From NCBI GenBank assembly GCA_903837025.1, contig CAILTC010000249.1, positions 1 through 8,364 of the forward strand: a stretch of 8,364 nt of DNA. The letters run 5' to 3'. The number at the start of each line of letters is the position of its first letter. Positions within the stretch are counted from its first letter, which is position 1. Below are positions 1 to 5,948 of this stretch, in pieces. The notes beneath the pieces are model-generated. The model ran no database searches. It saw only the letters and a program-made list of their open reading frames with translations, and had not been told where the DNA came from. This DNA comes from an uncultured Bacteroidota bacterium. GTDB taxonomy: Bacteria; Bacteroidota; Bacteroidia; Flavobacteriales; Flavobacteriaceae. The translations under genes were made by a program, and so were the position numbers.

Positions 1-669
1 CTCACCCCAACGTGCAGCTGGCGTTCTGCTGATGATAAACTCATTAAATGGGTGTCCATCAACACGAATTGGTTCCGTTTGTTTAGTTGCAAAATAACCT
101 GGACCAATTCCGTTTGTTTGAATATTAAATTTGGCCCATTCGGTAGCCATATTTTTAGTAAGCATTTTCAAGCCCCCTTTTGCAGCAGCATAAGCACTTA
201 CAGAATCTCTTCCTAATTCGCTCATCATAGAACAAATATTGATGATTTTTCCACCACCGCGTTGAATCATTCCTTTGGCTACATTTTTAGAAACGATAAA
301 AGGGCTAATTAAATCTACAGTAATTACTGCTGTAAAATCTTCCACTTCCATTTCGATAATTGGTGTTCTTTTGATAATTCCTGCATTGTTGATTAAAATA
401 TCGATAGGACCAACTTCTGCTTCAATCTGTTTTATACTCGCAATAACCGCTTTTTCGTCCGTTACGTCAAAAAGATAACCATAAGCCTCAATTCCTACAG
501 ATTTATATTCTGCAACTGCTTTATCTACTGCTTCTTGTGAGGAACGATCATTTATAACAATTTTCGCACCTGCATGTCCAAGTCCTTTGGCCATAGCCAT
601 TCCAAGACCATGAACGCCTCCTGTAATAAGTGCAGTTTTTCCGGTTAAATCAAATAGGTTTATTGACAT
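1..669 (-). CDS. kduD: SDR-family dehydrogenase, KduD / gluconate 5-dehydrogenase type (C-terminus cut off by window edge)
   Basis: Cytoplasmic short-chain dehydrogenase. In this position it most likely reduces 2,5-diketo-3-deoxygluconate, the KduI product, to 2-keto-3-deoxygluconate. The first 223 residues are present; the family is about 250-270 long, so roughly 40 residues lie outside the window. Visible motifs are the Rossmann TGxxxGxG (TGGVHGLG, 16-23), Asp41 after the second strand, NNAG (94-97), catalytic Ser147 and the YxxxK pair Tyr160/Lys164, followed by the GPGYFAT cofactor loop (189-195). The stretch NICSMMSELGR plus TPAARWGE closely recalls gluconate 5-dehydrogenases (streptococcal Ga5DH, from memory), so automatic annotation may use that name. 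The usual fourth catalytic Asn appears to be Asp119 (TVDLISPF). The start ATG at 669 gives a normal short N-terminus. It lies 38 bp after the kduI stop, so the two are probably cotranscribed. The SDR call is firm; substrate rests on context. Confidence 0.85.
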   Translation of the reverse strand, partial: MSINLFDLTGKTALITGGVHGLGMAMAKGLGHAGAKIVINDRSSQEAVDKAVAEYKSVGIEAYGYLFDVTDEKAVIASIKQIEAEVGPIDILINNAGIIKRTPIIEMEVEDFTAVITVDLISPFIVSKNVAKGMIQRGGGKIINICSMMSELGRDSVSAYAAAKGGLKMLTKNMATEWAKFNIQTNGIGPGYFATKQTEPIRVDGHPFNEFIISRTPAARWGE

Positions 670-707
670 TTTATATATATATTTAAATTAATAATTTTTA
701 AATTGGG

Positions 708-1544
708 TTATCTTAATTCCGTTATTTTACAAATATCCATATCGCCGTAGTCCAAATTCTCGCCGGCCATTCCCCAAATAAAGGTATAATTGCTAGTTCC
801 AGAACCCGAATGTATTGACCAAGGTGGAGAAATTACCGCTTGGTGATTATTCATCCAAATATGTCTTGTTTCCTGTGGTTCGCCCATAAAGTGGCATACC
901 GCTTGATTTTCTGGAATGTCTAAATAAAAATACACTTCCATTCTACGATCGTGAACGTGCGCTGGCATTGTATTCCAAACGCTTCCCAGTTTTAATTCGG
1001 TCATTCCCATTTGCAATTGACAAGTGGTAACAATTCCGCCAATAATCATTTGATTTACTGTGCGGTGATTGGCCGTTTCCATTGTTCCCAATTCCAATTT
1101 ATTAGCTTCCGCTAAGCTTACTTTTTTCGTTGGATAATTAGTGTGAGCAGGAGCCGAATTCAAATAATATTTAGCTGGATTTTTTGCATCATCGCTTTTA
1201 AAGATAACCTCTGCATTTCCGCTTCCGATATATAGCGCATCTTTGAAACCTAATTCATAAGAAACTCCTTCGACAACAACAGAACCATTTCCTCCAACAT
1301 TTATAATTCCCATTTCTCTTCTATCTAAAAAATTAGGCATTTTTAAAACGTCAATTGTTTCCAATTTCAATGGTGATAAAGGCACGGCAGAACCTGCAAT
1401 ATAACGGTCATAATGAGAATAGGTAAGCGTGATTTCACCTTCTTCCATCAAGTTATCAATTAAGAATTCTTCTCTTAATTGTTTTGTGCCATATTGTTTT
1501 ACTGCTTGCGGGCTTGAAGCATATCTTGAGCTATATTTTGTCAT
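708..1544 (-). CDS. kduI: 5-dehydro-4-deoxy-D-glucuronate isomerase (KduI)
   Basis: Isomerises 5-keto-4-deoxyuronate, the open form of the unsaturated uronate released from pectin, ulvan or glycosaminoglycan oligomers, to 2,5-diketo-3-deoxygluconate in the cytoplasm. The 278-residue length equals that of E. coli KduI. The zinc ligands of the bicupin fall at the same numbers: His196 and His198 (NTMPAHVHDRR), Glu203 (MEVYFY) and His245 (SPPWSIHSG). This agreement supports the ATG at 1544. Other family landmarks are YSHYDR (42-47), FLDRREMGIINVGG (72-85), APAHTNYPTKK (131-141), TCQLQMGMTEL (174-184), PQETRH (223-228) and FIWGMAGEN (255-263). The next gene is the KduD-type dehydrogenase, giving the canonical two-step module. 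A -7 box and a LacI-type palindrome sit just upstream, so expression is probably induced through a LacI/GalR regulator. No frameshift or missing metal ligand is seen. Confidence 0.96.
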   Translation of the reverse strand: MTKYSSRYASSPQAVKQYGTKQLREEFLIDNLMEEGEITLTYSHYDRYIAGSAVPLSPLKLETIDVLKMPNFLDRREMGIINVGGNGSVVVEGVSYELGFKDALYIGSGNAEVIFKSDDAKNPAKYYLNSAPAHTNYPTKKVSLAEANKLELGTMETANHRTVNQMIIGGIVTTCQLQMGMTELKLGSVWNTMPAHVHDRRMEVYFYLDIPENQAVCHFMGEPQETRHIWMNNHQAVISPPWSIHSGSGTSNYTFIWGMAGENLDYGDMDICKITELR

Positions 1545-1559
1545 AATAAAATTGAGTTA

Positions 1560-1573
1560 TGTAATCGATTGCA
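1560..1573. promoter_or_regulatory. LacI/GalR-type operator upstream of kduI
   Basis: The sequence TGTAATCGATTGCA is a 14-bp palindrome with one mismatched pair and a central CG, the classic shape of a LacI/GalR-family operator. It lies between the -7 box and the kduI start codon, so bound repressor would cover the transcription start. The same site, in perfectly palindromic form, sits in the same place at the transporter promoter (4441-4454). The regulator itself is not in the window. Confidence 0.72.
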
Positions 1574-1581
1574 CAAATATA
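1574..1581 (-). promoter_or_regulatory. Bacteroidetes-type -7 box of the kduI promoter
   Basis: Read on the minus strand this is TATATTTG, an exact fit to the Bacteroidetes -7 consensus TAnnTTTG. It ends about 30 bases before the kduI ATG, leaving a short leader. I could not find a convincing TTG-type -33 element at the usual spacing upstream; that region is a run of A/T. The box abuts the operator at 1560-1573. Confidence 0.65.
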
Positions 1582-1719
1582 CTTTTAATTATTTTAATTT
1601 CTATTTTTTTTATTAATTTTTTAAATGGATGGTAAAAAAAATACTAATTACAATTTATTACAGCTATTTTTAATGTATTGTAGAATAGTATCATAAAGTA
1701 ATAATTTCGAATATAAATC

Positions 1720-2706
1720 TTATATAGTACCAATAATTCGATCCATTATCCAGCTTGTATGCAAGCCCGATTCTCCTAAAGAAGGATGAATTTTATTCCC
1801 TAATAAATGTTCTCTAATATTTTCAACATGATACAGCTGAATATTTTCAGGATGCTTTATCAAAAATTCGGTTTGCTCCTTTTTATTATATAATAAAAGT
1901 GGTTTTTCGTCGAAAACTGAAAAAACTATCTTACCAGTACTTCCGAAAATTTCGACTTTATCTTGGCGATCCTCACAACCAAAATTCCAATTTCCTGTTC
2001 CTGTAACTCCAGATTCGTGAATCCAACAAGCAGTTATCGCATCTTTAGCCGAATACAATCCTTGTTGATTACTACTAAAACCGGACGCTTCTTTTACTTT
2101 TCCCAATAAATGCACAAACAAATCTAAGCCATGACTGGCTAAATCATCAAAATAGCCTCCTTTAGCCACATTCGAATCGGTTCTCCAATTGTAAACACCT
2201 GACAAATCAAGTGCTGATGGCGGTTTGCTTAATTGCCAATTTATATGCCGAATCTCTCCTATTTCATTGGCGTCAAGCCATTTTTTTATTTGATTAAATC
2301 GAGGCAATGACCGTCTATAATAGGCTATAAATAATGGAATTTCTTTTTCCTTGAAAGCATTATAAATTGACAAACTATCTTTATAACTAGGCGCCATTGG
2401 TTTTTCGATGCAACATGGTTTTCCAGCCAAAGCCACTTTAAGCGCATACAGTTTATGAGAATCTGGAGGCGTTGCAATATAAATAGCATCAATTTGAGAG
2501 TCGTTAATCAAGCTATCTGCATCTGAATACTGTTTCGAAACACCATGTCTTTTCGCATAATCGGCACATTTTACCGCATCACGACGCATCACAGCCGAAA
2601 ATTCAAATCCCTTCGTTTTTTGGTAAGCAGGACCACTTTTCACTTCGGTAACATCACCACAACCTATTATTCCCCAGCGAATTATTTTAGAATTATTATT
2701 CGTCAT
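1720..2706 (-). CDS. Gfo/Idh/MocA-family oxidoreductase
   Basis: Predicted cytoplasmic NAD(P)-dependent sugar or sugar-acid oxidoreductase of 328 residues, a normal length for the family. The N-terminal Rossmann fold shows the dinucleotide loop GIIGCGDV (12-19), the strand-end IATPPDSH (78-84), and the EKP signature with the catalytic-type lysine (Glu101-Lys102-Pro103). The C-terminal substrate domain carries GGYFDDLASHGLD (183-195), where Asp188 and His192 are the likely catalytic/substrate residues, and GSTGKI (255-260). There is no signal peptide, unlike the secreted Gfo/Idh proteins common in Bacteroidetes. The substrate cannot be read from sequence: family members act on inositol, glucose-fructose, anhydrofructose, uronates and amino sugars. 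It lies between the hexuronate transporter and kduI, so a sugar from the same polymer is probable. The gene has its own 5' region with a palindrome at 2731-2746 and is separated from the transporter by a MITE-like insertion. Confidence 0.9.
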   Translation of the reverse strand: MTNNNSKIIRWGIIGCGDVTEVKSGPAYQKTKGFEFSAVMRRDAVKCADYAKRHGVSKQYSDADSLINDSQIDAIYIATPPDSHKLYALKVALAGKPCCIEKPMAPSYKDSLSIYNAFKEKEIPLFIAYYRRSLPRFNQIKKWLDANEIGEIRHINWQLSKPPSALDLSGVYNWRTDSNVAKGGYFDDLASHGLDLFVHLLGKVKEASGFSSNQQGLYSAKDAITACWIHESGVTGTGNWNFGCEDRQDKVEIFGSTGKIVFSVFDEKPLLLYNKKEQTEFLIKHPENIQLYHVENIREHLLGNKIHPSLGESGLHTSWIMDRIIGTI

Positions 2707-2730
2707 TTATTTAGATTTAAAAGCCTTACA

Positions 2731-2746
2731 TTCAATAAATATTGAA
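2731..2746. promoter_or_regulatory. Palindrome upstream of the Gfo/Idh gene, possible operator
   Basis: TTCAATAAATATTGAA consists of perfect 7-bp arms (TTCAATA/TATTGAA) around a 2-base centre, about 25-40 bases before the ATG at 2706. It could be a binding site for a dimeric regulator. The region is very AT-rich and I see no matching -7 box, so this is a weak call. Confidence 0.3.
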
Positions 2747-2760
2747 ACTTTATTAATTAT

Positions 2761-2878
2761 GCGAATCAAGAGTTAAATTCATACCTTTCTAAGGACTCAG
2801 CGCAGACCTTACAGGTTTTAAAAACCTGTGAGATCTAATTCGTAGAATATCAGGATTTTATTTCAACCCTTGATTCGC
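2761..2878. mobile_element. MITE-like element with 10-bp terminal inverted repeats and internal palindrome
   Basis: A 118-bp non-coding element fills the spacer between the transporter stop and the Gfo/Idh start. Its ends are GCGAATCAAG (2761-2770) and the exact complement CTTGATTCGC (2869-2878); after one mismatch the pairing continues with GTT/AAC. The centre holds a long palindrome (2804-2836). An imperfect palindrome (2791-2810, AAGG..CCTT) lies to its left. The element is less AT-rich than the flanking spacer and carries no reading frame, so it would need a transposase in trans. Termini plus direct repeats support a MITE, but I cannot name the parent insertion-sequence family. Confidence 0.65.
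2804..2836. repeat. Internal palindrome of the MITE-like element, possible bidirectional terminator hairpin
   Basis: Two 16-base arms around a single central base pair at 14 of 16 positions, with ACAGGTTTT/AAAACCTGT as the perfect core. One of the two mismatches becomes a G-U pair in RNA on the plus strand. Transcribed from the transporter side it could form a stable hairpin and might act as a terminator between the transporter and the Gfo/Idh gene, although no clean U-tract follows. Similar short palindromes are frequent in intergenic regions of Flavobacterium (from memory, not checked). Confidence 0.55.
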
Positions 2879-2929
2879 ATTAATTATAAAAATAGTACAC
2901 ATATTCAACTATACAGTCACACTACTAAT

Positions 2930-4360
2930 TTACAAATCTGTAATCGGGCTGTGTTTAGGCACTAACATTTTCATCACTATCCAAGCAAATAAATAAGCAC
3001 TTGCACATAATGCAAACATTATTGCATAAGCTGTTTGAACATGATTTTGAACTATTGCTTCTGCGGCATCGCCAACTAAATTTTGAGCAGCTGCTGCAGC
3101 TTCGCCAATACCTTTGTAATGATCGGTCAAACGACCCGCGAATTGTTGAACCAATACACCACCAATTCCACCGGCAAGACCACCAATACCAGTTATAGAA
3201 CCAACCGTTTTTTTGGGAAACATATCCGAAACTGTAGTAAATAAATTAGCAGACCATGCTTGATGTGCTGCTGCACCTATACAAATTACGATTAATGCAT
3301 AAATATATGCGTTTCCCCCAAAATGTTTTACATTTCCTAGATATGGAGTAAGAACTAATAACAGAGGTAGAACTGCAATTAACAACATAGCAGTCATACG
3401 AGCTTTATAAGCTTCCATACCTCTATTCATGAAAAACATTGGGAAACCACCTCCTGAAACACTACCTACAATCGCAACACCATAAACTGCAAATAAAGGA
3501 AGCATAATGTCGTGGCCTTCCATATTGAATTGTTGTTTCATAAAATCAGGCAACCAGAACAACAAGAACCACCAAACACCATCAGTCATAAATTTACCAA
3601 AAATAAAAGCCCATGTTTGTTTATAAGCAAACAAACGATACCAAGGAGATTCAGTCGCTATTTCATTTTCGTCAGATTCCAAAATAACTACATCATCGCT
3701 ATGAATATAATCGTATTCCGCTTTAGAAAGACGCTTTTGTTTTGCAGGTGTTTCATATAACCAAAACCAGAAAAACAACCAAATTAAACCAACTGCACCT
3801 GTAATAATAAAAGCCATTTGCCAGCCTTTTATAGCACCATCAAACCAAACAGTGTAAGCAATAGCAGGTACAGCCAAGGATGCAATCATAGCACCTACAT
3901 TAGAACCAGAGTTAAAAATACCAATAGCTAGCGCACGTTCTTTTTTAGGAAACCATTCGGCAATAGTTTTATTTGAAGCTGGAAAATTTCCTGCTTCGCC
4001 AATACCAAATAAGGAGCGAATTGCTGCATGAACCATTGCCATACTTCCTGCAAAAGCGTTTAAAACTCCAAAAAGTGACCATATAATCAATGAATAAGCC
4101 AATCCTAATTTTGTACCAATTTTATCGATAACGAATCCTGCAAAAAATGTCATTAATGCATAAAATCCAGTAAATAATGAAGTGACAAGCGCAAAATCAG
4201 TATTGGACCAATTCAAACCTCCTTCGGCTAAAGGTTTTGAAAACAGTGGTTTCAGGTATCCTATAACCTGACGATCCATATAATTGATGGTAGTGGCAAA
4301 GAAAAGTAAACCTACTATTGTCCAGCGGTAGTTTCCAACTGATTTATTGGTATCATTCAT
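2930..4360 (-). CDS. exuT: MFS hexuronate transporter, ExuT-like (ACS family)
   Basis: Inner-membrane major facilitator protein of 476 residues, most likely a proton- or cation-coupled importer of hexuronate or an unsaturated/keto-uronate. About twelve hydrophobic segments are visible. ACS-family landmarks include NYMDRQVIGYLKP (26-38) at the end of helix 1, the GIGEAGNFPASNKTIAEWFP block (119-138) followed by ERALAIGIFNSGSN, and AAHQAWSANLFTTVSDMFPK (364-383) followed by GSITGIGG, which recalls bacterial ExuT proteins. A charged loop (about 205-240) joins the two halves. An Ala-rich hydrophilic loop (about 415-440) precedes the last helix and looks like an insertion compared with the enterobacterial protein. 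The gene has its own promoter with a tandem LacI-type operator, shared in design with kduI. The exact substrate (galacturonate, glucuronate or 5-keto-4-deoxyuronate) is inferred from context. Confidence 0.88.
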   Translation of the reverse strand: MNDTNKSVGNYRWTIVGLLFFATTINYMDRQVIGYLKPLFSKPLAEGGLNWSNTDFALVTSLFTGFYALMTFFAGFVIDKIGTKLGLAYSLIIWSLFGVLNAFAGSMAMVHAAIRSLFGIGEAGNFPASNKTIAEWFPKKERALAIGIFNSGSNVGAMIASLAVPAIAYTVWFDGAIKGWQMAFIITGAVGLIWLFFWFWLYETPAKQKRLSKAEYDYIHSDDVVILESDENEIATESPWYRLFAYKQTWAFIFGKFMTDGVWWFLLFWLPDFMKQQFNMEGHDIMLPLFAVYGVAIVGSVSGGGFPMFFMNRGMEAYKARMTAMLLIAVLPLLLVLTPYLGNVKHFGGNAYIYALIVICIGAAAHQAWSANLFTTVSDMFPKKTVGSITGIGGLAGGIGGVLVQQFAGRLTDHYKGIGEAAAAAQNLVGDAAEAIVQNHVQTAYAIMFALCASAYLFAWIVMKMLVPKHSPITDL

Positions 4361-4427
4361 GATTTTTATTGATTTTGGTTATTATTGGTTAAAAATAATT
4401 ACAATTAAGTTGTATTAAAAAATAAAT

Positions 4428-4441
4428 AGTAATCGATTAAT
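4428..4441. promoter_or_regulatory. Second, weaker LacI-type half of a tandem operator
   Basis: AGTAATCGATTAAT shares the 10-bp core TAATCGATTA (4430-4439) with the main operator at 4441-4454, but lacks the outer TG/CA bases. The centres of the two sites are 13 bp apart. It lies downstream of the start site, toward the transporter gene. It may help cooperative binding, or be a decayed duplicate. Confidence 0.45.
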
Positions 4442-4454
4442 GTAATCGATTACA
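4441..4454. promoter_or_regulatory. LacI/GalR-type operator of the transporter promoter
   Basis: TGTAATCGATTACA is a perfect 14-bp palindrome with central CG and fits the general LacI/GalR consensus (for example the cre pattern TGWAANCGNTNWCA). It directly follows the -7 box, so binding would block initiation. With its -7 box it matches the kduI module (1560-1581) at 21 of 22 positions. Confidence 0.78.
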
Positions 4455-4484
4455 CAAATATAGTTTTAATATATACAAATGCAA
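4455..4484 (-). promoter_or_regulatory. Bacteroidetes-type promoter of the transporter gene
   Basis: On the minus strand, TATATTTG (4455-4462) matches the -7 consensus TAnnTTTG. A TTG at 4482-4484 stands 19 bases upstream, a suitable spacing for the -33 element. The predicted leader to the ATG at 4360 is about 85-90 bases. This is the better formed of the two promoters in the window. Confidence 0.68.
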
Positions 4485-4508
4485 CTAATTTCAATAAAAA
4501 TTGCATTT
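4477..4508. repeat. Inverted repeat over the -33 region, downstream of rhaM
   Basis: AAATGCAA (4477-4484) and TTGCATTT (4501-4508) are perfect 8-bp arms separated by 16 bases. It lies in the 223-bp gap between rhaM and the transporter gene. The arm nearest the promoter contains the -33 TTG. It could be an activator site or a weak, GC-poor terminator hairpin for the rhaM operon. Neither role is established; the rest of the gap is AT-rich without further structure. Confidence 0.35.
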
Positions 4509-4583
4509 ACAGTATTAATATATCTAAATAATTACCTAAAATTTGTATTTGTTTTTTCGATTATTAAAAAAATATAATTCCAA

Positions 4584-4910
4584 TTAATCCATATGAAAAA
4601 CTTCTTTTAAAGAACTGGAAACTGGTGAATTATCTGGATTTGTATCCATAATATCAGCCATATAAGCCCACCATTTTTTTACAATAGGATGATTGGGTAA
4701 ATAATCATTATCGAAACCTTCGTTCACTTTTTGAAAGGCAAAAAGGGTCAGCGTTTCTTCATCCAAGAATATCGAATAGTCCTGAATTCCTACATCAGAA
4801 AGTAAGGTTTGTAATTCGGGCCAAATTTCATCGTGGCGTTTTTTGTATTCTGCTTCGAAACCCGGTTTCAATTTCATTTTAAAAGCATTTCGGTAAGTTG
4901 TATTTTTCAT
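4584..4910 (-). CDS. rhaM: L-rhamnose mutarotase (RhaM family)
   Basis: Small cytoplasmic enzyme of 108 residues that interconverts the alpha and beta anomers of L-rhamnose, feeding the rhamnose isomerase pathway. It matches the family along its full length (E. coli RhaM has 104 residues). Visible landmarks are RHDEIWPEL (25-33) with the active-site His26, DYSIFLDE (44-51) with Tyr45, the tryptophan pair WW (80-81) in [20 protein letters not shown] (91-99) and the closing EVFHMD (103-108). Its ATG overlaps the stop of the GH43-like gene as ATGA, so it is probably translationally coupled to that gene and belongs to the glycosidase operon. Its presence is the strongest sign that the polymer broken down here releases rhamnose. 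Confidence 0.93.
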   Translation of the reverse strand: MKNTTYRNAFKMKLKPGFEAEYKKRHDEIWPELQTLLSDVGIQDYSIFLDEETLTLFAFQKVNEGFDNDYLPNHPIVKKWWAYMADIMDTNPDNSPVSSSLKEVFHMD

Positions 4911-5938
4911 TTTTTTGTATGTTTTAGATTAATTCGTACTGGTTTATCTCGATTGCAACTAATTTCGCCATTGCTATATTCTAATTCTGCCACTTGTATA
5001 GAACTTCGTCTTGTTTCATAATTATCTTTTCCTTTATTTTCTGGAGTGCGCCCAGGATGGGTAAAATAAAAAATATAAGCTTTGTCACCACTGACAATAA
5101 CATCTGGATGTCCGCCCATTACTTTATCATCTTCACCAATTCCGGGAATTTGTAAAATATTTTTTTCTTGACGATTCCAATTCAAAAAATCTTTGGATGA
5201 ATAGACACTTAAACCGTTCCAAGAATCGGTTATCAACCAGTTTTTTCCTTTCCATTGAAATACTTTTGGACCTTCGCCACGCTCCTTTATTATTTTTTTT
5301 CCACTATCAACCCAATTATAAAGATCGGAACTATCTGCATAATAAATCGATTTATCCTCTTTCTCATTGTTGTAAAACATGCGCCAAGTACCGTTTGACA
5401 AACGAATTACAGAGGCATCAATACAACGCTCCGAAGCCAAATTTAATTCCGATTGAAAATCCCAATCAATCAAATTTTTGCTCGTCAAATGAATTATAGT
5501 ACGCGGATGATGCCAATCTTCAAAAACACCGGGAACAATTGTTAGGTACATGTGATAGGTGTTTTTGTATTTAATTACATCCGGAGCCCAGTAAGTAACA
5601 TCTTTAAGCACGTAGTTAATATTGCAATTGACTTTGTATTTCCAATGCGCACCGTCCGATGATTCTGCAATGCCTATAGGAGTTCTATGAACCCAGCTTA
5701 CTCCATTGCCACCAATATTCGCTCTTCGATTGGTATAATACATGAACCATTTTTTCTCTTTCTGATTCCAAATCAAAGTTGGATCCGCAGCACCATCAAA
5801 AATAGGATCCCGAAATAAAGGTTTGTCGGCGATATTTTTTTTTGCCGCTTTTTGATTGGATTGTGCAAAAAGAGGCAGAAATAATAGAAACGCTAGTATT
5901 ATAAATAGCAATTTCGATTTATTGTTTGATTTTCTCAT
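4907..5938 (-). CDS. Exported GH43-like five-bladed beta-propeller glycosidase
   Basis: Predicted periplasmic glycoside hydrolase of 343 residues. A signal peptide of type I covers about residues 1-25 ([19 protein letters not shown] before QSN), with no lipobox cysteine. The remainder shows the repeated W/Y-rich blades of a five-bladed propeller. The GH43-type inverting triad can be placed at Asp52 (GAADPTLIW, base), Asp120 (YWAPDVIKY, pKa modulator) and Glu222 (GEGPKVF, acid). His278 in GGHPDV could be the central-cavity histidine of this clan. The catalytic domain fills the whole protein without an added binding module. GH43 includes arabinanases, arabinofuranosidases, xylosidases and galactosidases, so side-chain removal is likely but the sugar is not readable. 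Related propeller families (GH32, GH117, GH130) were considered; the D-D-E pattern favours GH43. It starts 10 bp after the 704-residue gene stop and overlaps rhaM by ATGA. Confidence 0.78.
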   Translation of the reverse strand: MRKSNNKSKLLFIILAFLLFLPLFAQSNQKAAKKNIADKPLFRDPIFDGAADPTLIWNQKEKKWFMYYTNRRANIGGNGVSWVHRTPIGIAESSDGAHWKYKVNCNINYVLKDVTYWAPDVIKYKNTYHMYLTIVPGVFEDWHHPRTIIHLTSKNLIDWDFQSELNLASERCIDASVIRLSNGTWRMFYNNEKEDKSIYYADSSDLYNWVDSGKKIIKERGEGPKVFQWKGKNWLITDSWNGLSVYSSKDFLNWNRQEKNILQIPGIGEDDKVMGGHPDVIVSGDKAYIFYFTHPGRTPENKGKDNYETRRSSIQVAELEYSNGEISCNRDKPVRINLKHTKK

Positions 5939-5948
5939 GTTTTAATTT

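Larger units (their letters stand above)
2752..2887. repeat. 9-bp direct repeats flanking the MITE-like element (target site duplication)
   Basis: ATTAATTAT occurs at 2752-2760 and again at 2879-2887, immediately outside the two terminal inverted repeats of the element at 2761-2878. A perfect 9-bp duplication exactly at both borders is the footprint expected of transposase-mediated insertion. The repeat is all A/T in an AT-rich spacer, which weakens it a little, but the exact abutment makes chance unlikely. Confidence 0.65.

Noticed and set aside
275..478. Plus-strand open frame inside the dehydrogenase gene
   Set aside because: It is antisense to a gene with clear SDR motifs and shows no motif of its own; the other plus-strand frames (for example 1429-1635, 2545-2745, 3001-3198, 3512-3760, 4833-5021, 5197-5499) are antisense shadows too.
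671..688. TA-repeat run between kduI and kduD
   Set aside because: Low-complexity AT stretch in a 38-bp gap; no promoter, operator or hairpin pattern distinguishes it.
1582..1719. Possible terminator of the Gfo/Idh gene in the spacer before kduI
   Set aside because: Only short A/T stems and poly-A/T runs are present; no GC-bearing hairpin followed by a T-tract on the minus strand.
4122..4135. Other ATCGAT-containing words as extra operators (also around 398-406)
   Set aside because: They lie inside coding sequence, lack the TGTAA/TTACA arms and have no neighbouring -7 box.
4511..4583. Rho-independent terminator directly after rhaM
   Set aside because: T-rich runs occur but no stem precedes them; the only inverted repeat (4477-4508) is GC-poor and overlaps the next promoter.
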